Both the position numbers and the translations under genes were made by a program. The notes below the pieces were generated by a model. That model did no database searches. It saw only the letters and a list, made by a program, of their open reading frames with translations, and was not told where the DNA came from. A DNA stretch of 64,000 nt from Ophioceras dolichostomum (taxonomy: Eukaryota; Ascomycota; Sordariomycetes; Magnaporthales; Ophioceraceae), in assembly GCA_003049485.1 (NCBI GenBank), contig PYST01000029.1, positions 124,001 through 188,000 on the forward strand, given 5' to 3'. Positions 35,421 through 47,419 of the stretch are shown in pieces (position 1 is the first letter of the stretch; the number at the start of each line of letters is the position of its first letter).

Positions 35421-38400
35421 TTCAGTATCATAGAAAGAAAGCACCTGGTCTTTTCTTAGGCGTCCGATCTCGAGAAGAAGATATTTCTCTTGTAATACTT
35501 TTCTTTTTCAGTTCGTTCGCCGATACCCCCTGAAGGGCAGGAAAGAGGGAGGAAAGGGCAAGGGACACAATTGTCATTGGGATGGTTAGGATTTTTTATT
35601 ATCATCATTATTAGTCTCCTGGATAGGATGGACTGTCAAAACACTTTGGGGGAATCAAATACCAATTTCTTTTTCATTTTACACCTCCTTCTCCAACAAA
35701 CGCATCCAGTGCTCGAGGAGGATCTATGAATTTAACTCTAGTATCTTTTTATTTCGTTTTAAATAACCGACGACGATCATCGTCGCTCGGGGTTGCCCAA
35801 TAATGATAGCAAACGAAACAATACCTTCCCTCTTAGCTTTACTATACTTCAAACTTGTGGTTGTGCGTGCGAGAGAGTGATGATGCCACGAGCACACACA
35901 CCCACCAAGAAGGGGGCTGAGGGACAGATCCCCTCACACACGCGTACTAAACCATGTGTAAGTCTACAGAGTAAGCTATCTCTGCATCCAAGGTATCTAC
36001 CTATGTAGTCCTGTCCGCCTGCCACGTGGAATCGCAGGCAGTGCTTGCTGAGGTGGGAGGGAGGGGAGGAGCGGAGAGTGGAGGGTTGTGTTGCGTTGCG
36101 TTGAGTGTTGCGTCCAATGAAACGACGAGCGCACAGCTTCTTTTTCGTTTTCCCTCGTGTCCGCCGCATCATACCACATTATCGATCCATCTCCACACAC
36201 ACACACACACAAACATAGAGAGAGAGAGACAACAAGAGGACATGGCTACAACGTACCTGCCAGGCCTCCCACCATCTCGCTCTTGGGCGCCCCGACCGGT
36301 CCGGAGAGGGTCTTGCAAAGATGGAGAGATGGAAAGCTGAGAAGTAACATGTACAATGGATAGGTACATACCTACAGCACTGGCCTTCGAACGCAAAACT
36401 TGGCAATTTCATATATGGATTTGTGGCAGAGATACGGTGATTCGCCTTGGATGTGGATGTGTTGGGGGGATCGGGATGCCCCGATGCCCCGATACGCTCT
36501 CGTCCTCGTCTACCAGCGAAACAGCCAGCAGTAGGAGGTGATCAGACATTGAACAATACTAGACAATCGTTGGCAATCTCCATCGCGGGACGACGTCCCA
36601 TTGCGGGATGATGCAGCCGTCCGCGCCGTCAGTCCTGTTGGTGGTCTTGGTATCCCTCCTGCCCCCTCAGTCTGATCTGAAAGGTGGAAAGATTCTCCAC
36701 ATGACGACATAGGGATTTTGTATCACCTTTGTCTGGCCAAGTATGAGGCTCGGCAAGAGAATAATCGAACAAGAGAGGGATAAAGAAACAATGCTGATCA
36801 ATCAAAACTTCTGTAGTTGAGATTCAAACAAACAAGCGGAGGAAAGGAATGGCTGGTTGGCTGGTTGGCCGGCTGGTCGCTGGAAAGGAAATATACCTCC
36901 ATCCATGCCCTATTCATCTGTGACAGACAGGGGGGGTAAACAGGTGTTGCTGGTGTCAAGATTCCCCGGAGAAGATCCTCCACGATCTGCTTCAGACAGA
37001 GACGCAGATAGAACACAGACCCCAGACGGGATTCCGACTTTCACCGGCATCGCGCAAGTCGCGGCAAAGGAGATATTATTGGATGGGTTGCATGGCTGAT
37101 GGCGGACCTGGAATTATTACAACCAAGAAAACAAACAGGAACAGCCTCCAAAGCCCGCCGTAGTATTGAGCCAAAGGCAGCTAGCTTCTTTTCAGCCCGT
37201 CCGCTTCTCCAGAAGAGAAGATCTGTCAGTCTCTGTGTTTGAAGGAGAGAGGGAGATACTTTTCCTGCTCTTGTGGAGATAGGGCGTGCGCGTAAAAATG
37301 GTCGCCTCTTCTCGCAGCAGCGGGCCGACGACGACGATGCCGAGGACGCGTCCCATATAAACTGAACTCCTGATCCTCCTTCTTCGCCAATCTCTTTGCT
37401 TCGAGCGTATCTACCCGGGCTCCAGGTACAAGTTTGACATGCGGCTCCACCTTGGCACAAAGCAAGGGAACGAGAAGGGGGATGCCGAGCCGCCGAGGAA
37501 GCTTTCGCTGAGGAAACAGTAATCACCGAGATGCATCATCGAACGACGGGAAAAGAAAAGAAGCATGCAGGAATACGGAGGATGCAGGACAGAGTAGGAA
37601 ATGCAAGGGGGAAAAGACAGATCGATGATGAGCGGAGTCAGTCGCAACATTCCCCCCGAGGTCCAAGGTGAGGACCATTGAAGCAGGGGAAAGGGGGTGG
37701 GGGTAAAGGGCAAAAGGGGGCCACATCGATATGAATCAGAAATCTACCCCTCGATGTCTTACAAATATAAGGGGAGACGTTTTGATTTCCAATGCATCTG
37801 GATTCCTTTTGATGCGTCCTTTGCTTTGCTCGTTCATTTATCTAAACTGCCAAGGTTACATACCTACACACAAGCTGGAGAATGATACGGGGTTGCGAGT
37901 TGGAAATTCAACCTGGAATGGCCGGGTTGCCGAGTCGGGAGGGCCGGAGATTCGGACTGCGAGTTGCGTGGAGGGGAAGCGGGGGAAAGGAAGAAACCGA
38001 CTCCATAGTGGTGGTAGCAGAGCAACCGCAACCGCGAAGAAAAAGCAACGTATGGAGTGTGATATCCTGTGTTGGATGTCGTGCATTTGACGCGCACATG
38101 GCAGCCGCCCTGCCTAGCAGCCTGCATGCAGCACGCGAGTTACTACCTCCTTGCTTCTTTCTCCGCGCAACATATTTCAGACGGCTCGACTTGATGAATG
38201 ATGATGGAAAACGGCCTTGGCTGTATCGCTGGGCCGAGACCTGAAAGGCGTGGCCGAACAACGATGCTTTCTTACTAGTCAGGGAAGACAAAATGAATCA
38301 ATGTCTTACGCTAAAGAGCGAGAACGACTTCAACCACTCGAAGGCATCGAGGCTTCAACATCACGAGTTTTTGAGGCGGTGGACAATTCTGAGGCTCTCT

Positions 38401-39916
38401 AGCCCAGACACTTTCGTTATCAAAAGAGAGGTCGAGTCGTGGTGTTGCTATCGCCACGTGCTCTCGTGAGGCTTCTTGGCCTTGGCGAAGTTGGAGAAAC
38501 GCCTTTCTTCTCCAAAAAAATGCGGGTCAATACCTCCAACCACAACGACACGCGGAATGGATAGCCCAGCCAAAGATTGGCAAAAGTTTACTTCCATCAT
38601 CGATGAACGTCGACCGACGGCTTTGGAGCTTGTAATTTCGAAACATTAAATCGCCAACCAACCGGGCTGTATTGTAAGATTTCCCTTCTAGTTTCGCCTC
38701 AACTTCTCGGTACTTTCATTTAGGGAAAGAAAGAAATCTTTTTCTCGGTGAAACATAAACGGTCTTGCAGAAGTACGAGACGGATACGAACAAGAATTGT
38801 CGTCTTCGATCATTCTTCCTCGCATAAGCGATATAGAAGCAAAAAAGGATTACACCTTTTTCTCGCACAAGCGTGCTGTTTCAGGCCAAGACCTGTGGTG
38901 AGCCTCACAGCTGACACAGATTTCAAAACAGTTCAGGCACACGTTAGGCGTCCGTCCGTTCGTTGAGGTTCGCCGAACAGCAGGGCCAGCTCGGCAGGCT
39001 AATCCTTGGAAACTCTAAATACCGTACTTTGTCCAAGGGCGGTCTAGTCCGGAGTCCGGACAGGCCTGTCCGCTGGCTCGGTTACATCGCCGTCTCTTTC
39101 CAAAACATTCACGTCACACGCAAGGCAAACCCTACGAGGCGTGTTCCTGCTTTGGGTACCTGCGTGCCAGCTTGGGCTGCCAGACTAAGTTAGCCTTTCG
39201 TCTCTTGTCACGAACAAGGGAGGCTCCTACATACCTCCTGCATTGCGTGTTACTTTGTTTGGAGTTGTCAAAAGGGAAGTGTGCGCGGACGAGTCGCGGA
39301 CACAGACACAGCTGAACAACTTCGGCAAACTTTCGACCTACCTCGCCGAGCCTCATCAGCGGTTAGGGCATCTCAAGAAACGAGTCCGGAGAAAAAAGAG
39401 CGAAAGCGACCCGGCGGGTATCTAGTAGGACCCCAGGGGTGGCTTGGGGGAAAACAGCCGTCAGCCGCCGAAACCGCCGGAGTGAGAAGACGCTGGAAGC
39501 TCGGGAAGTCTAAATCGCAGGACGATCTATCTACCCCAGATACCCGCCGAACCTACCGAGAGTCAGGTAGCTGCATGAACCTACGTGAACCTCCGCCTCT
39601 CACCGACCTGCCAGCGCTCCTTCAAATCCGCTTGCTCATATCCGAGTCGAAGGAAGGAGGGGACGGCGACGACGACATATCGGAAAATCGCTTGTTTCTC
39701 CTTCGGTGTGCTGGGATTAGCCGACGGGGGAAACCGGCCTAACCCACCAACTGATCTTTGTCAACGCGGCTCAACTCTCTCGCCCTAGCCAAACTAGGGC
39801 CTTCCCGGACGGGCGAACGAACCTGATCTAGATACCTACCTACCCCGCCTCACATACCTGAGGGAACCAGCCAAGCTAGCCTGCAGCAGACACGGAGACG
39901 GAGAGCGCAGCAACCC
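35421..39916. other. Gene-free stretch upstream of SAM37
   Basis: No recognised gene or RNA. T-rich sequence (35420-35780) could be the 3' end of a transcript from the preceding region. A short CA microsatellite lies near 36193-36212. The last few hundred bases should contain the SAM37 promoter. Short frames overlap on both strands without family features. Confidence 0.45.
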
Positions 39917-41754
39917 ATGGCCCGGTCCCCGCCCCTTCGCCTCTATGTCTGGGGCCCCGCGTTCGGTCTCGCCTCGCTTGATGCCGAATGTCTCGCCGCG
40001 ATCGCCTACTTCAGACACCACGCCGCAGAGCAGTCCGGCCGGGCTAGCTGGGAGCTCGTAGCGAGCAGTCCGTCGGCGGTACCAACCAGTAAGCTTTGTT
40101 TACTGCGACACCCGTCTTCTGCTACCGAACTCAGACATGCGAATCATGCCCCTCGTGCACCCGCCCCACCTCTACCATGCCATACCCTACCACTACGCCC
40201 TCCCCCGAACTTTCTGCCCACTTCCCCTCCGTCCCAGCCCTGCCCCGACGAGTCCACAGGCCCGACGAGGGTGGTGGGGTCACGGCGGCGAGGCCCTTTC
40301 GCACACCATACCACACCAGTGCTCACCGAGCCTAGACCGGTTAAGCCTTCCTGTCTTCGTCTTAGACATCCGCTAGGCCCTGCCTGGCCTCGCAGCAGAC
40401 AGCATCGTATTTCTCGAGTATTGCAGCCACAAAATGACTCAGTTCAAAACGCTAACCAAGCCAACGTTTCCCTTCCCATGTTGGATGGAATCCAGACCAC
40501 CTCCCCGCACTCCACGACCCCGCATCCGGGAAATGGGCCTCTGGATACGAAGGCGTCGTGAACCTCCTGCGCACAACCGAGACCACCACCACAACAACAA
40601 CAACAAGATACAACGAAGACACAGCCCTCTCAACCTTCCTCCACCTCCACGCACCCCCCCTTCTCTCCCTCTCACTCTACGTCTCCTCTGCAAACTACGC
40701 CTCGGCCACCCGCCCCGCCCTGTCCCGCCTCCTGCCCTTCCCGCTGGGCTGGACGGAACCGTCCGCGCGCCGCAGGTTCATGGCGCGGCGCGCGGAGCAC
40801 CTGGGCCTGTCGGCGGCGCTGGATACGGACCGCGACGATGGCGAGAAGGGCGCGGAGGTGAGCAGCGATCGGGCAGGGGAGAGCTTCATTCCGAGGAGGT
40901 TGAGGCCGAGGGCTGTTGGTTCTAGTGGGGTTAGTGCTGCCCTGACGGGGGAGGCGAGGGCGAGGTTTAGGTTGGAGGTGGTTGTTGGGGAGGTTTTGGA
41001 TGTTGTTTTGGAGCGGGCTGCTGGTGGTGGTGGTGATGGTGATTCGGAGGATGATGGGTGCATGAGGGGTCCGTGGGGTGGTGGTGATGATGAGAAGAGC
41101 AAAAAGAAGCCGTCGAGGTTGGAATGCCTTGCTTTTGGATACCTGGCGTTGATGGTCGTGCCGGAGCTGCCGAGGCCGTGGCTGAGGGATATCGTGACGC
41201 AGAAGTATGGCGTGTTGGCAGAGTTTGTGGATGATGCGAGGGTGGCGTGGTTTGGACCCCTCCTGTCGGGACCTGCCTCCTCTGCGTCGTCAGTGCCAGA
41301 TGGATTCGGATCTGGGTCTGGGTTTGGGCTGCCTTGGGTCGTGGATGTGGACGGCGCTTCTCCTGCTGCTAGGGCCGCTAGGCTCGCGACGGCCGCGATA
41401 GCTGCTCTGCCGGGTGGTGTGGGTGAGGGGTGGGCGGTTTGGATGCGTCGGCGGCGACAACAACATCAGCAGGTGCAGAAGGAGCAGCAGCAGCAGCAGC
41501 TCGGTGCGGGCAAAGCTGTCGTGCGGCGGACGACGGCAGTTGACACCGAGCTGGTCCTGGCGGCTTGCTCGGGCATCCTCGGCGGGGGAGCCATCGCCGC
41601 CGTGGGGATGCTGTTCCGCGGCCTGCAACCGTTCGGGATGTCGGTGCAGCGGTTCGAGAGGGAGCCGGTGGCGGCTGTTGTGGGTGTGTTTGGTGCTGCC
41701 GGAGCGGCGCTGGGGTTAGGGGGGATGGCGCCAGAGTGGGATGGGCTGCTGTAA
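39917..41754 (+). CDS. SAM37: SAM37/metaxin-like mitochondrial outer-membrane sorting component
   Basis: Cytosol-facing subunit of the SAM/TOB complex, which releases newly inserted beta-barrel proteins into the outer membrane. Proposed exons 39917-40088 and 40496-41754 (476 aa), phase 1, donor GTAAGC, GCTAAC branch about 40 bases before acceptor TCCAG. Exon 1 encodes the Tom37/metaxin N-terminus (LYVWGPAFGLASLDAECLAA ... WELVASS). The junction yields VPTN/HLPALHD, which matches the glutaredoxin-like fold's cis-Pro region. Exon 2 continues with YEGVVNLLR, a LSLYVSSANYASATRPALS segment and RAEHLGL, typical of fungal Sam37, then the helical domain (ECLAFGYLALMVVPELPRPWL). Two hydrophobic stretches near the C-terminus (about residues 410-430 and 442-465) probably anchor it. 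There is an eight-Thr run after TTE and a Gln-rich loop near residue 385. The 407-nt intron is long for this window. Confidence 0.88.
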
Positions 41755-42902
41755 TAACGGCCGCATAATGGCTGAGAAGATGACTGTGGCGTTGTTAGAA
41801 ACTTACTAACGCTTTAATAAATATACCGACTCCGCTTCATGTGCATAGCATCCCCTTGCTCCAGTTCTTCCACCTCCGTCTCTTACCCACTGACGTTTTC
41901 ATGTCACGATTAAGCACCGCGCCTCGCAGACACGTCTCCGTGTCGTCGACGACTCAGCGTCCGTGGTGATAAAAAGACTCCTCCGCCGCTCAGTATTTAC
42001 TTTTCCGGGGGAGCTAACATCACTAGACGATATGTACTGCATCCTGGGTATAATACATAAGCCTCCCTGTGCGGCTAACCAACTATCTCGTCGCCCTTGT
42101 TTTGCCGGTTTTCCCAACGCCCCCGCAGTAAGTTGTTAGACCTCAAATACCCCTAGAGACCAGTGGTAATAACAAAAAAGCCGTGGCTGGGGACAGGTTT
42201 GCTAATGGAGAAATGTCGTTTAGGTCTCGCGCCTATGTCATAACGCTCGGTGTTTTAACCCTCAACATCTGGCTGCAGAGGAGGTTTGGCTCAACGCCTT
42301 GCAGAATACCCGCAAGCGGTCTCGGCATGTGCTGCTTCGGCATATTCAGTTCAAGGAACGGCCGTGGAGGCGACGGGTGTACCACATTTCAAGGTTCGTG
42401 GACAGTACCCTCCCCCCCCCCCAAAAAAAAAAAAAAAGGAAGAGGGGCTGGGGGATGTTCAGTCGGTGGTGTGGAGGAATTCGGTGTCACAGGGTGACGT
42501 TGTGGTCTCTTGGGCAGCAACGAACGAAGTGTCAGAAGGAAGGCATGCAAAAACAGCTTTATCACTCGCTCTAATGGGCATGCATATTCGCGTATAAACC
42601 GAAAAGGGGTTGCAAGAAGAAACCCGATATTTAAAACCCTGTAACGCGTGACCTTAAAAATTGACAAAGGAAAACATAAAACCAAAGACAGGGCAGAATC
42701 GTTTCCTCGTATGGAGAGATAGATAGAGCAGCGACATCCCGCATCCATCACCAGAAAGTTATCTTCGCTCACTTGTGCATCCCCCACCCACCTTCCCTTC
42801 TCCCATTCGACATCCGACCGTTTACTCACCCACCCACTTACTTCTCTTTCTCCTTCCTTCGGTGTCCCTCCGGCTAACACGCCGTCCATCCACCGACTAC
42901 CC
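41755..42902. other. Convergent intergenic region
   Basis: Lies between two genes pointing toward each other (SAM37 plus, low-complexity protein minus), so it should be 3' UTR sequence only. It holds a C10 and A15 mononucleotide pair (about 42411-42437). I see no gene. The last ~100 bases are C/T-rich. Confidence 0.5.
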
Positions 42903-43696
42903 TCACTTCTTCCCCTTATTCACCCTCGAACTCCTCCTTACCCCAGTCGACGTCGAGGCTTTCGGCACCACCTCCTTCTTCACCCTCTTCACCCCTCTCC
43001 CCAACTTGGGCTTAGGCGCCTCCTCTTCCTCCTCCTCCTCCTTCTCCTCCTCTTCCGCTACGTCCGCCGTCGCGGCGCGGCGAGCCCGCGTATTGATCGG
43101 CGAATTCCTGTAGGATGGCGGAGGGGCCGAGGCCTTCCGCTTTTTGGCCCGTGTTGCTGCTCCCCGCGCTGCTGCCCCCCGCGCTGCCCCTCCGCGGGCG
43201 CCTCCTCGAGCGCCTCCTCGAGCTCCTCCGCGGGCTCCTCCACGGGCTCCTCCACGGGGCTTCTTCGCTGGAGTCTTGGGCTTAGGTTTGGCTTCGGGTT
43301 CGGACTCGGATTCGGATTTGGGCTCCTCTTCTCCCTCTTCCTCTTCATCCTGCGGCTCTGGCTCTGGCTTGTGGGGCCCCAGCACAGGATCCTCGCCATC
43401 GGAGTCGAAGTCGTCGTCACAGGCAGCGTCGAAATCGCCGCTGTCATCGCCGTCGTCGTCGTCGTTTCCATCGTCGCGAACGGGCTCTTGCTTGGTGTTG
43501 ATGTTGACGTCGTCGCCGCCGTCAGACTCGCCAAACAACTCTCGATAATCCACCGGATGCTGGACTGGCTCCTCGGGCGCGTCTCCGTCTCCGAACAGGT
43601 CGTCTTCCTCCTCCTGCTGTTGGACCGGCTTCTCGGACACGTCTCCGAACAGGTCGTCTTCCTCCTCCTCCTCCTCCTGCTGCTGCTGCTGCTGCC

Positions 43697-43739
<43 letters not shown>

Positions 43740-45386
43740 TTCCTGCTGCACCTGCTCCTGCTCCTCGTACTCCTCGTAGTCCGGCAGGGGAGATTTCTCC
43801 TCCTGCTGCTCGTCACCGTCTTCGCCCTCTAGATCAAGGGGATCGTCCAGCTCGGCGGCAAGCTGCTGCTGCTGCTGCATCAGCGGATGCATCAGCGACT
43901 GTCGTTGTTGGCCTTGTTTTTGCTTCTCTGAGCGGCGAGCGCGGCCGCCCGGGTTGTCGTTATCGTCGTCATCGTCATCGTTGGCGCCTGACGAGGGACC
44001 AGGCGGGATGAACTTGGCCTGCATGACGCTGGTCTTGAGTCCGGGGCCTTGCGGCTCTTGGTGAACCGTCTTCTCCTTTCCCTTTCCCTTTCCCCTGGTC
44101 TTGGACTGAGGGTGGTCTTGAGTTTGTTGAGGCGGCTGTTGCTGTTGCTGTTCAACCTCCTTCCCCTCTCCCTTATCTTTGTTGTTGCTGCCGCTGCCAC
44201 TAGGTCCGGCCAGCCCATGAGGGAAGTTGGCCGCCTCGGTGGTCTCGGGCGGGGTGAAGTGAAGCAGCTGATTCTGGACGGGAGGCACCCAGTCGAAGTG
44301 GGTCACCTTGCGTCGCTTGTTGATGGGCGCGCGGGCGTACCGGAAGTGCTTTCGCAGGTCGACTTCGCCGGCGCCGGCGGGAGGATCGACGTCGTCGTCG
44401 TCGTCAGCAGCGTCTACCTCGTCGTGCTTTCTCTTCTCCTTCCCCTTCGTCGTCGCCTCCTGGTCGTTGTCCATGGGCGGCGGGGCGGAATCGGGGTGTT
44501 GCGGGACGATATGGTCGTCCAGCGGGCGGATCTCGGCACGGGAGTTTCGCGCGGTCTGCGGCCCTTCGGCGGCTGGGTCGGCTGTCATGGCCTCCCAGCT
44601 GGCCTGGGTGGCGCCGAAAGTGCCGGGTAGGACTCGCCAGTCCGTCCTGTCCCGCCGGAGGCGGCGCGGAGGATCGTGGATGGAGATGAGCTTGCCGTCT
44701 ATGTTCGACGCGCATATGGGCTTGGCTATTTCTCGTATCTTTCCTCTCATGCGTACTGTGCCTAGTTGGGGGCTCGGAGGAGGAGCACGCGCACCCTCGA
44801 CTTCGCCGTCGCCCTCACCTTGGGCTTCGCCTTCGCTTTGAACCCCGACACTGACGGCGTCCTCGGGACCAAGGGTATTGCCGTCATCATCGCCACGGAC
44901 GGCACGCATGTCTTCCCTCCACACATAACCGTGGCCATGGCGGAGCTCGTCCCAACGTGTCTCCTGCCTCTCGCGTTCATTGTCCTCTGCCATCTGGAGT
45001 GCCCAAGCCGTGTTGTCGTTGTCGATCTTGATGGCGTCGTTGAACCTGCCGGCGCCGTAATTGTCACGGAGGTACTGCGGCGGCACGTCTCGTGGCTCTG
45101 AGCGGTCCCACTCCCAGCCGGGCAGGACCTCCCAGCGAGCGTCCCACATGCCGTGCTCCCTCCAGTGGTCTTGCACCGTGTGGTACGCCTCGTCGAAGAG
45201 CCTCATGCCCGGGGGCTCGCCCTCGACTTGGTCGACTTCGCCCGCTGCCAGCAGGTTCTGGGCCTCGTCCATGACCTCCGTTAGGAAGAGGTAGCACGGG
45301 CGCTGGATGTCGAGCTGGTTCGGCGGTATCTGCTGGGCCTGGATCTCCCGGACCCTCAGCCTGTGAAAAATTCCGGCGGGCGGCAT
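42903..45386 (-). CDS. Low-complexity, probably nuclear protein with poly-His and RGG-like repeats (827 aa)
   Basis: Family not recognised. Start chosen at 45386 (GCACGATGCCG), the first ATG in a frame that is open further upstream only from a GTG. Residues 1-~130 look folded (FHRLRVREIQ, PCYLFLTEVMDEAQNLLAAG, LFDEAYHTVQDHWREHGMW, WEVLPGWEWD) and are probably the conserved part. The rest is disordered: acidic patches, Gln runs, about fifteen consecutive His (encoded near 43697-43739), repeated FGD/EEP(V)QQ segments, then a basic C-terminus. The latter has five to six GGAR-type repeats (about 43170-43260), KKRK and RSSRVNKGKK nuclear-localisation-like motifs. The acidic plus RGG plus NLS pattern suggests chromatin or RNA binding, but this is inference. 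Antisense frames over the same repeats are shadows. Confidence 0.8.
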
Positions 45387-46222
45387 CGTGCCTCTACTGA
45401 AGTGACTGTATTGGTGGTTTGTCGTGAGATTAATTCGCTGGCGAACAGGCGAACAGGTGCTGTCCGTCGAAGATCTTGCAGAGTTCTTTGGTTGGTGGTG
45501 TTGTTTCGTTGAGGTAGTCTTGCTCACTCAGTCTTGGATTACGGGATTCCCTGAAAGAAGTAAGAGCTGTCCTGCATTCGTTTTCTTGCTGCTATTAAGG
45601 GAGGTAGCATTTGCGATTGTCTAGTTGTGCTATTGAGGCCTGGGTATTGTGGTATTGAGCGATCGAGCTATTGTGGAATCGGGATTCTGCGAGTTTGGGA
45701 GAGGGACACGTCTAAACAGTAAGGTAAGAAAAAAAATAAAACTCGCTCGTCGTTTTATTTCTTGTGAGGAGCTGGAGTATTTATTCTGGATCGAAGTGAT
45801 GTTTTCGAGAAGGTGATACTGATGCTCTCACAAGTGGTTGTTAATCTGCAAGAACAAACGGGTGACTTCAAACACGGGAACAAAAAGGACGACCGCGGAA
45901 TATTTATTCCAACAGCTTCCTTTGTGCGCTTCAAGACTAGCCACACTGCTTTCAGTTGCCTTCAAACCCTCTTGGACTTGCTTCTTTAACTGCTGCTGGC
46001 TGCGCTGGCAGAGTGTTTCTTTGTTCCGAGGCTCTCATTTTCGTTGTCTGTCAACCAGCTAGCTCTAACAGGCAAGGTAAGTACCTAGGGGGGACTGCTT
46101 TTGCCATCCTCGCCTTATTGGTGGAGGGATGTCATAACAATGAAACTAGAAGTCGGAGCTGGGAGAATACCATTGTCCGCTCCACCCCGGAGGAGCACAT
46201 GCGTGAAGCTTTGTCATGAGAG

Positions 46223-46262
46223 GACGCATCGCCGAGTGGTTGAGCAAGCCTCCAATGTCCAA
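46223..46262 (+). other. tRNA-like 5' half (relic?)
   Basis: GCATCGCCGAGTGGTTGAGC closely resembles the D-arm/A-box region of fungal tRNA-Leu or tRNA-Ser (GCCGAGTGGTT is the hallmark). No anticodon stem, variable arm or T-arm follows within the expected distance. It may be a truncated tRNA, a remnant of a tRNA-derived SINE, or chance similarity. Confidence 0.3.
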
Positions 46263-46851
46263 TAAATCATGTAGAGATTAGCCTAATCAGAGGCATTTGC
46301 GTGCCTGGCTACCTCTGTTAGCTAAATGCTGTCTGCCTCCCTTCTGATGCTCATGATGGTTCTGATGACCGCGTATCCCAAGACCGGGTAGTTGGTTTGA
46401 ACTTGCACCTTGACATCTATACCGGCGGCAAGGAGGACGCCGATCAAGATAATATGGCCATGTAGTGAGTGACATGAGGCTCCTGAGTCTGAAGTGGTCG
46501 CCCTGAGAGGTCAAGCCGCGGGTCTAGAATCCGATCGAGGAGACAACCGCGACGTCACCCATGAAGAAGTTGCATTATGAATGTAACGCAGTCCCGATCT
46601 TGAGACGTAACGGCTTCATCTCTAGAGGAGTTTGTTGAGCTGTCTGCCGCCCATTTCGACTGTATCGAAAGATTCAACGGACACGAGCCAACCACGAGCT
46701 GTGCTGGGGCCTGTTCGAAGGTATCGATCGGAATGGCTCCTGGTGTCCCTCGAAGAAGCAACTTCCTGCGCTTCATGACGGAGGAAGTGATCAAGAGAAA
46801 AAGTCCGGCGCGAATGGAGGAGAAAAAGGGAGCCAAAGGAATAGAAGATGC

Positions 46852-46856
46852 AAAAA
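46852..46856 (-). terminator. Pol III terminator of the tRNA gene
   Basis: On the minus strand the tRNA 3' end (46861) is followed by TTTCTTTTTG. The run of five T (46852-46856) is a standard RNA polymerase III stop signal. Confidence 0.75.
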
Positions 46857-46860
46857 GAAA

Positions 46861-46944
46861 TGCTCACTACCAGGATTGAACTGGCGACCTTGGGATGTCT
46901 ATGCGATATTAGACCCACACTCTAACCAACTGAGCTAAGCGAGC
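46861..46944 (-). tRNA. tRNA-Ile (anticodon AAU) with a 10-nt intron
   Basis: Minus-strand gene of 84 nt. The acceptor stem pairs GCTCGCT with AGTGAGC (one G-T wobble) and has discriminator A. The D arm is GCTC...GAGT. The A box (TAGCTCAGTTGG) and B box (AGTTCAATCCT) are clear; the T stem is GCCAG/CTGGT with loop TTCAATC. The anticodon loop reads CTAATA, giving AAU (inosine-modified, Ile), followed by ten extra bases at the canonical 37/38 position. GTCTA and TAGAC can pair across the anticodon and intron, as expected for a pre-tRNA intron helix. The last anticodon-stem pair would be a T-T mismatch. CCA is not encoded. Isotype is less certain than the tRNA call. Confidence 0.85.
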
Positions 46945-47419
46945 TTGCTGAGTTGCTGTTGGGGCAGAGGGCCTGCAAGTGTCATTATAACGTTAGGGAA
47001 GCTGCGGGATGTAACGCGGGGCATCATACCTCAACCCGAATCTCAAAAATCATCGATATATTTGTGTGACTGGATGCTGGGCATCTGACAAATGACGCCT
47101 AGGATGAAATGAGTCGCGGGAATAACGCTGAAATGATCGAGCAGGTTTTGTGGAGGGTCGTGTTGTCAATGCTATGCACGTGGGGACTTCTATCGACATC
47201 AGCGCTTTAATCTCGCGCTATCTGAGAGGCGAAGCTGCATGAGATTCGGGCATTTCTGTCTAGAGCAGACTCAATTTTGCACCGTATTTTGGAGGAGCAA
47301 ACCCGGGAGCTGTGTTTTTCCTATTTTCTTGTCTTTTCATATTATTTTTCCTTTTCAATCTCGCCCTCGTGCGTGGCTGCAGCTCGCTGTCTCGGCAGCT
47401 CAGCTGCCGTCCTCGAAGT
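46945..47419. other. Intergenic: tRNA 5' flank and FPGS promoter
   Basis: This is upstream flank of both the minus-strand tRNA and the plus-strand folylpolyglutamate synthase gene. A T-rich segment (47310-47360) precedes the start codon. No other feature is recognised. Confidence 0.45.

Larger units (their letters stand above)
45387..46860. other. Intergenic: promoter of the low-complexity gene and tRNA 3' flank
   Basis: Probably contains the promoter and leader of the minus-strand gene starting at 45386. A TACCTAGG motif lies near 46082. A tRNA-like 5' half is present at 46223-46250 (separate entry). No coding exon is supported. Confidence 0.45.

Noticed and set aside
43144..43832. Antisense poly-Met, poly-Leu and Ala/Pro frames over the low-complexity gene
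   Set aside because: These are translations of the CAT and GGAGGAGC repeats on the opposite strand.
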